Source: JAFGVL01 sp963663245
Lineage (GTDB): Bacteria > Bacteroidota > Bacteroidia > Bacteroidales > Paludibacteraceae
DNA: 64,000 nt
Reading direction: 5' to 3'
NCBI GenBank assembly: GCA_963663245.1
Contig: OY760143.1
Coordinates: 1,364,001 to 1,428,000 of the forward strand
A program made the translations under genes and the position numbers. How positions within the stretch are numbered: the first letter of the stretch is position 1; the number at the start of each line of letters is the position of its first letter. Below are positions 59,401 through 64,000 of the stretch, in pieces. The notes beneath the pieces were generated by a model. The model was not told where the DNA came from, ran no database searches, and worked only from the letters and a program-made list of their open reading frames with translations.

Positions 59401-59408
59401 TATCTTTG
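59401..59408 (+). promoter_or_regulatory. -7 element of the M16 peptidase gene
   Basis: TATCTTTG is an exact TAnnTTTG match, giving a leader of about 70 bases that contains the GC-rich palindrome at 59448-59467. Confidence 0.6.
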
Positions 59409-59447
59409 CGCTTTCAATTTTTTATTCCGCATTACCATGTAATGTAC

Positions 59448-59467
59448 AGGCGGTGCGCGCACCGCCT
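59448..59467 (+). other. GC-rich perfect palindrome in the M16 leader
   Basis: AGGCGGTGCG/CGCACCGCCT is a perfect 20-bp palindrome with 16 G or C, in a genome of about one third G+C. As RNA it gives an 8-bp stem with a CGCG loop, 16 bases before the ATG. Confidence 0.6.
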
Positions 59468-59483
59468 CTAGCAGAAAAATGAT

Positions 59484-60722
59484 ATGATTCAAATCAACCG
59501 CCACACACTTCCCAACGGATTAAAAGTATTGCACCACAAAGATGAAACAACTACTATGGTAGCTGTTAACCTAATGTATAATGTAGGGGCAAGGGACGAG
59601 CATCCTGAGAAAACAGGATTTGCTCATTTGTTTGAGCATTTAATGTTTGGAGGTTCTGTAAATATCCCTGATTTTGATGCCCCCTTGCAATTAGCAGGAG
59701 CAGAGAATAATGCTTGGACTAGTAATGATGTAACTAATTATTACGAATGTATTCCTGCTAATAATTTAGAAACAGCTTTTTGGTTAGAATCCGATAGAAT
59801 GTTGAGTTTAGATTTTTCTCAAGAGTCGCTAGATGTTCAAAAAAATGTAGTGATAGAAGAATTTAAGCAGCGTAATTTAAACCAGCCATATGGAGATGTA
59901 CATAGCTTAATTCGTTCGATGGCCTATAAAGTACATCCCTATCAATGGAGTACAATAGGGAAAGAAGTAGCGCATATTGCTGATGCCACTTTAGATGAAG
60001 TAAAGGATTTCTTTTATCGTTTTTACGCACCTAATAATGCAGTGCTTTCCGTAGTTGGGAATGTAGATTTTGAAGAAGTGAAACGACTTTCTGAAAAGTG
60101 GTTTGCACCTATCCAAAAAAGAGATGTAAGTGCTAAAAATATTCCACAAGAACCCCAACAGAAAGAAGCACGCTTTTTAGAAGTAGAACGAAATGTGCCA
60201 GCAGATGCTATCTTTAAAGTGTATCATATGCCTGATAAACTTTCTGATGAATATGTAATTTGTGATTTAATTTCGGACTTGTTAGCGAATGGAAATTCAG
60301 CACGTTTATATCAAAACTTGGTGCAAAAGAACCCATTGTTCTCCGAAATTAATGCATATATATCAGGAGATATTGATGCAGGCTTAATACATATCAAAGG
60401 TAAGCCTAAAGATGGAGTTTCGCTCAAAGAAGTTGATAAGGCAATTCAATCGGAGATTGATAAATTGATAAATGAGCCAATTGATGCTTATGAGATGGAA
60501 AAAGTGAAGAATAAGTTTGAATCTAATCATGTGTTCTCCGAAATTAACTATATGAATAAAGCAACAGATTTAGCTTACTATGAAACCGTTAATAAGGCTG
60601 AGGATATTAATTTTGAGGTGGAGAAATACCGCTCTGTAACAGTAGAACAAGTGAAAGATATGGCAGCAAAAGTATTTAAGTTAGATAATTGTAGTACGCT
60701 TTATTATAGAATGAAAAACTAA
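59484..60722 (+). CDS. M16 family metallopeptidase
   Basis: A 412-residue zinc peptidase of the pitrilysin/processing-peptidase family. The inverted zinc motif HLFEH (H48, E51, H52) is intact, with the third ligand glutamate expected about 75 residues later (NVVIEEFKQRN). There is a single M16 unit of the short type, so it probably dimerises or pairs with another subunit. No signal peptide is visible, suggesting a cytosolic role. It has its own promoter and a hairpin leader. Confidence 0.94.
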   Translation: MIQINRHTLPNGLKVLHHKDETTTMVAVNLMYNVGARDEHPEKTGFAHLFEHLMFGGSVNIPDFDAPLQLAGAENNAWTSNDVTNYYECIPANNLETAFWLESDRMLSLDFSQESLDVQKNVVIEEFKQRNLNQPYGDVHSLIRSMAYKVHPYQWSTIGKEVAHIADATLDEVKDFFYRFYAPNNAVLSVVGNVDFEEVKRLSEKWFAPIQKRDVSAKNIPQEPQQKEARFLEVERNVPADAIFKVYHMPDKLSDEYVICDLISDLLANGNSARLYQNLVQKNPLFSEINAYISGDIDAGLIHIKGKPKDGVSLKEVDKAIQSEIDKLINEPIDAYEMEKVKNKFESNHVFSEINYMNKATDLAYYETVNKAEDINFEVEKYRSVTVEQVKDMAAKVFKLDNCSTLYYRMKN

Positions 60723-60767
60723 ATGTTAGGAAATATTAATGTGCCTCCTACATTAATACACCTACAT

Positions 60768-60802
60768 TTTTAATTTTTCACTGTACACTTTTAACTTAAT
60801 TC
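60768..60802. repeat. Degenerate heptamer repeat before the porin promoter
   Basis: In-phase 7-bp units TTTTAAT, TTTTCAC, TGTACAC, TTTTAAC, TTAATTC end 1 base before the TATCTTTG -7 element at 60804. The third and fifth units are poor matches. Confidence 0.5.
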
Positions 60803-60803
60803 C

Positions 60804-60811
60804 TATCTTTG
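60804..60811 (+). promoter_or_regulatory. -7 element of the putative porin gene
   Basis: TATCTTTG ends 6 bases before the ATG at 60818, again implying a leaderless or near-leaderless mRNA. Confidence 0.6.
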
Positions 60812-60817
60812 CATTCC

Positions 60818-62704
60818 ATGAGAAAATATTTATGCATAATATTTCTGTTGATAAGCAGCTTTCAACTTACTGCTCAAAAGGGTTCTAATATAAAACCTGA
60901 TGTGCGTGTATGGAAAATTACGGATAAAACTACGACTGCTATTCCTTTAAAGATTGATACTTCGGTTTTTAATTTTCAAAATAGAAACCAAGTAGATAAG
61001 TATAGTATTGCTAATGCATACAATGGTACTTTAGGTTCTCCCTTACAATCAAAAATATTTACAGATAGAACGGAGAAAACAGATTTTCTTTTTTCTAGAC
61101 CTTACGATGCTTATTTTGAAGCACCAACAGATATAATACTCTATAATACCAAAACTCCCTATTCAAATTTGACGTATCATAGTGCAGGTAAACGTGACGA
61201 GAGAGAAGATGATTTTAGAGGGATGTTTACTGTTAATGCCAATAAACGTTTAAATTTTGGAGCTTTAATAGATTATGTAAGTGCTCGTGGAGTGTATACA
61301 CGTCAAGCTACTCAAATGTTTAAATCAGGGGCATGGTTAAGTTATTTAGGTAAATGGTATAATGCAACAGGTATTGCTTCATATCAGGTTTTTAATAATC
61401 AAGAAAATGGAGGAATAGAGAGCCACGCTTACATTAATCGTACTGATTCTTTAAGTAATTATCAACCATTAAATATACCCATACAGCTAGCTGATGCAAA
61501 ATCTCGCTATAGTAATAAATATCTTTACTTTAATCAGAAATTGAAATTTGGTAAGGGTAGAAATGCTGCCGATTCTATTACTAAAGATACGATTAGAATT
61601 GCTACATTATCGCATACATTAAAGTTAGAGCAAGCTCAGAAAAGGTATATTGGAAAAGCTGATTGGGCCTACTACTCGAATACGTATTTTGATAGTATTA
61701 TAACTATAGATACAACTCGTTATCGTTCGTTTAGGAATAATATAGCTCTTACAATTAACGAAGGTTTTAGTAAGTGGTTTCCTTTAGGTATAACAGCTTA
61801 CGTTGAAAATGATTACCAAGATTACTGTAATTACGCTGATTCAATTCCGACTTATGCTTATGAGAATGATGTGTTGATAGGAGCAGAAATGGCAAAAAGA
61901 AAAGGTGATGTTTTTACTTTTAACGCAAATGGAGAAATAAATACTATTGGTAGAAAAGCAGGAGACTTTAAACTAATAGGAGCTTTAGGTAGCTCTTTCC
62001 GATTGTTTAAAGATACGGTTGCCTTAAGGGTTAATGGGTTTATGAAAAATGAATCTCCATCATTTTATGAGAATGATTATATCTCAAATCACTTTATATG
62101 GAACAATAATTTTGATAAAACCTTAAAGACAAACCTAGAGGCTTCTCTCAGTTTGAAAAATAAATTTGTAAATTTCTCTATAGGAGCAGGGGTTCAAAAC
62201 ATTAATAAACTAATATACTTTAATGATAAGGCTGTACCAGAACAGCATGCAAATGATATTCAGCTGCTACAAGGGAATGCCATTTTAAATTTTAAATTTG
62301 GACCACTATATCTTCAAAATAAAGTAGTGTATCAAAAAGCAAGTGATAATACAGCCTTACCTTTACCAGAGATAAGTTCATACAATAACTTATTTTTCGG
62401 ATTTAAAATGTTTAAAAAAGTACTAACAGCTCAAATTGGAGTTGATATGTATTACCATACAGCCTATTATGCTCCTAGATATATGCCAGCAACAGGAGTG
62501 TTTTATTTACAAAAAGATCAGTTAGTTGGCGATTATCCATTAGCTAGTTTGTATGGTAATTTTCATTTGAAGACCGCTACTTTTTATTTTAAATACTATC
62601 ATATAAGTAAATTGTTTGTTGATCCAAATTATTTCTCTATGCCTAATTATCCTATGTATCCAGATATGTTGAGAATGGGGATATCATGGAATTTCTTTAG
62701 TTAA
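60818..62704 (+). CDS. Putative porin, outer-membrane beta-barrel
   Basis: A 628-residue outer-membrane protein with a signal peptide (to QLTA-Q, residue 19) and a long series of amphipathic strands (FTVNANKRLNFGALIDYVSARG, LSYLGKWYNATGIASYQVF, LNFKFGPLYLQNKVVYQ, FYFKYYHISKLF) ending in LRMGISWNFFS with a terminal aromatic residue. It matches the Bacteroidetes putative-porin family I know as PF14121. I start at the ATG at 60818; a TTG 9 bases earlier lies within the -7 element. The solute passed is unknown. Confidence 0.85.
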   Translation: MRKYLCIIFLLISSFQLTAQKGSNIKPDVRVWKITDKTTTAIPLKIDTSVFNFQNRNQVDKYSIANAYNGTLGSPLQSKIFTDRTEKTDFLFSRPYDAYFEAPTDIILYNTKTPYSNLTYHSAGKRDEREDDFRGMFTVNANKRLNFGALIDYVSARGVYTRQATQMFKSGAWLSYLGKWYNATGIASYQVFNNQENGGIESHAYINRTDSLSNYQPLNIPIQLADAKSRYSNKYLYFNQKLKFGKGRNAADSITKDTIRIATLSHTLKLEQAQKRYIGKADWAYYSNTYFDSIITIDTTRYRSFRNNIALTINEGFSKWFPLGITAYVENDYQDYCNYADSIPTYAYENDVLIGAEMAKRKGDVFTFNANGEINTIGRKAGDFKLIGALGSSFRLFKDTVALRVNGFMKNESPSFYENDYISNHFIWNNNFDKTLKTNLEASLSLKNKFVNFSIGAGVQNINKLIYFNDKAVPEQHANDIQLLQGNAILNFKFGPLYLQNKVVYQKASDNTALPLPEISSYNNLFFGFKMFKKVLTAQIGVDMYYHTAYYAPRYMPATGVFYLQKDQLVGDYPLASLYGNFHLKTATFYFKYYHISKLFVDPNYFSMPNYPMYPDMLRMGISWNFFS

Positions 62705-62737
62705 GATACGATATTAATAATCAGTCTTCTAAACTCA

Positions 62738-63541
62738 ATGAAAATAAGCAAAAAACATATTTTATATGCCACTGCAATTCTAATGCTCATAGCTGCGTTT
62801 GTGTTGGATAGAGTAACACGCAAAGTTGATATAGAAGAAATTCAAGAAGTAGGAGTTTTACGCATTGCTACTGATTATAATTCGGTGAATTACTTTATTG
62901 AGGGAGATAGTGTTAGAGGATTTCAGTACGAACTAATAAATGTAATGTGTGACAGTTTAGGTTTAAAGCCTGAATGGGTAGTAGAAAATAATTTGGATAA
63001 AAATATTGAAGACTTAAATGCTGGTAGAATTGATATTGTTGCACGAAATATACCTGTTACAACAGAATTGCGTGAGAAGGTGGCATTTTCTTTACCAATA
63101 GTTAATACACAACAAGTACTGATACAGCGTAAAGCAAAATATAATAATAAAGTAAGGCCAATAAGGAATCAGATATTTTTAGCAAAGAAAAAAATATATG
63201 TGCCAGAGAATTCTCCAAGTATTTTGCGTTTGAAAAATCTTGAGAGTGAGATTGCTGATACAATTTTTATAAAAGAAATGCCTAATTATGAATCAGAACA
63301 ATTAATGATGATGGTAGCTAAGGCTGATATCGATTTTGCTGTTTGTGATATTCAAACGGCTAAAATTAATGCATCGTTAATGCCAGAGATTGATATTAAA
63401 ACAGCAATTAGTTTTATGCAAATGCAATCATGGGCAATGCGACATTCTTCATTTGGTTTTCAAGCAAAAGTTGATAGTTTCTTGATTCACTTTCTAAAAA
63501 CAAAGGCCTATAGAGATATTTACAGAAAATATTATAAGTAA
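62738..63541 (+). CDS. Extracellular solute-binding (SBP family 3) protein, membrane-anchored
   Basis: A 267-residue protein with one N-terminal hydrophobic helix (about 8-24) that anchors or exports it, then a periplasmic-binding fold (GVLRIATDYNSVNYFIEGDSVRGFQYELINVM; EDLNAGRIDIVARNIPVTTELREKVAFSLPI). This is family 3 (amino-acid-type). The same domain forms the N-terminal half of MltF-type lytic transglycosylases, but the catalytic domain is absent here. No ABC transporter genes accompany it, so it may be a sensor or regulatory subunit. It starts 33 bases after the porin stop. Confidence 0.82.
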   Translation: MKISKKHILYATAILMLIAAFVLDRVTRKVDIEEIQEVGVLRIATDYNSVNYFIEGDSVRGFQYELINVMCDSLGLKPEWVVENNLDKNIEDLNAGRIDIVARNIPVTTELREKVAFSLPIVNTQQVLIQRKAKYNNKVRPIRNQIFLAKKKIYVPENSPSILRLKNLESEIADTIFIKEMPNYESEQLMMMVAKADIDFAVCDIQTAKINASLMPEIDIKTAISFMQMQSWAMRHSSFGFQAKVDSFLIHFLKTKAYRDIYRKYYK

Positions 63542-63592
63542 ATTGGGCTTGTATTTCATTCTTAAAAAGGTAAACATCAAATCCTTTCTCTC

Positions 63593-63620
63593 TTTTAACT
63601 TTTAACTTTTAACTTTTCAC
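63593..63620. repeat. Heptamer tandem repeat before the metA promoter
   Basis: TTTTAAC occurs three times exactly, followed by TTTTCAC, ending directly against the TATATTTG -7 element at 63621. Confidence 0.75.
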
Positions 63621-63628
63621 TATATTTG
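63621..63628 (+). promoter_or_regulatory. -7 element of metA
   Basis: TATATTTG fits TAnnTTTG, 32 bases before the ATG at 63661. Confidence 0.6.
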
Positions 63629-63660
63629 TTCTCCAATTATTAACTGTTAATTGATATCTA

Positions 63661-64000
63661 ATGCCTTTAACCATACCAGATAAACTACCTGCAATAGAAC
63701 AATTGAAGAAAGAAAATATCTTTGTTATTGATTCATCACGTGCATCAACACAAGATATTCGTCCACAGAAAATTGCGTTTCTAAATTTAATGCCAATTAA
63801 AATAACAACTGAGACTGATTTAATTCGAGTATTATCAAATTCTCCTTTGCAAATAGAACTGGATTTTATAAAAATAAGTAGTCATACTTCTAAAAATACA
63901 CCTGTTGAACATATGAAGGAATTCTATATCGATTTTGCTGAGATAAAAAAGCAGAAGTACGATGGATTAATTGTGACGGGTGCACCAATAGAGCATTTAG
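63661..64000 (+). CDS. metA: Homoserine O-succinyl/acetyltransferase MetA, N-terminal part (partial)
   Basis: The frame starts with ATG at 63661 and runs off the end of the window after 113 residues. MPLTIPDKLPAIEQLKKENIFVI, DIRPQKIAFLNLMPIKITTETDL, ISSHTSKNTPVEHMKEFY and DGLIVTGAPIEHL are the standard N-terminal half of MetA, the first enzyme of methionine synthesis from homoserine. The catalytic cysteine and the residues deciding succinyl or acetyl specificity lie beyond the end. It has a heptamer-repeat promoter. Confidence 0.95.
   Translation, partial: MPLTIPDKLPAIEQLKKENIFVIDSSRASTQDIRPQKIAFLNLMPIKITTETDLIRVLSNSPLQIELDFIKISSHTSKNTPVEHMKEFYIDFAEIKKQKYDGLIVTGAPIEHL

Noticed and set aside
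63593..63620. The short tandem repeats as a CRISPR array
   Set aside because: The units are 7 bp with no spacers, sit against a promoter element, and no cas genes are present.

Overview
The window is AT-rich (roughly one third G+C by eye) and reads as a chromosomal segment of an anaerobic member of the Bacteroidota, most likely Bacteroidales/Marinilabiliales-like. The evidence is the TAnnTTTG promoter element before many genes, gliding/type IX secretion genes (gldD, gldE), type IX C-terminal sorting tails on surface proteins, a B12-dependent class II ribonucleotide reductase, and an HU / mutY / ssb / gldE / gldD block that I recall as typical of this phylum. No rRNA, CRISPR array, transposase, phage gene or integrase was seen. 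There is one tRNA, one riboswitch and one clear pseudogene.

Layout. 1-7098: the end of a DUF89 gene, then two MinD-type ATPases with ferredoxin inserts, a VOC protein, Mrp, a DUF1573 protein, a peroxiredoxin, DUF134, a metallo-beta-lactamase-fold protein, a NifX-like protein, a DUF5320-like peptide, a CoA-binding protein and a thioesterase. There are no nitrogenase genes; the set resembles the anaerobe-specific orange-protein (ORP) gene set of Desulfovibrio. 7210-20588: a small lipoprotein, a two-domain esterase, a NUDIX hydrolase, nrdJ, malQ, a lipoprotein/barrel pair, mutS and a DUF3109 gene. 20595-24998: a Crp/Fnr regulator divergent from a six-gene redox operon (a second CoA-binding protein, a second NifX-like protein, an atypical thioredoxin, a thioredoxin reductase-like flavoprotein, a SLAC1/TehA channel, DUF302). 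25065-28823: recA, rhomboid protease, a secreted Cys-rich 11-repeat protein and a ZIP metal transporter.

28883-33630: a cobalamin riboswitch heads a three-gene surface B12-uptake operon (T9SS protein, BtuB-like receptor, BtuG-like beta-propeller lipoprotein). This fits with NrdJ, which needs adenosylcobalamin. 33650-38131: transaldolase, a barrel protein and an ECF sigma / FecR-type anti-sigma pair. A domain in the anti-sigma tail recurs in the neighbouring secreted Glu/Lys/Gln-rich protein. 38390-44073: GGGP synthase, flavin reductase-rubredoxin, phosphopantetheinyl transferase, gldD, gldE, ssb and mutY. 44264-54104: HU, a 30-residue COX24/AURKAIP1-like protein, RNase G, rRNA/tRNA-modifying enzymes, an EamA transporter, a barrel protein, a rhodanese-thioredoxin fusion, an ABC-F protein, asnA and tRNA-Arg(CCG).

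54104-64000: a Fic protein and a large BspA-type leucine-rich surface protein lie between the tRNA and an 11-bp copy of its 3' end, which is a possible small integrated element. They are followed by a doubly frameshifted AraC/GyrI-like pseudogene, an M16 peptidase, a putative porin, a solute-binding protein and the start of metA. Across the window at least five TAnnTTTG promoters are preceded by in-phase 7-bp tandem repeats whose sequence differs from promoter to promoter. This is the most unusual non-coding pattern I found.
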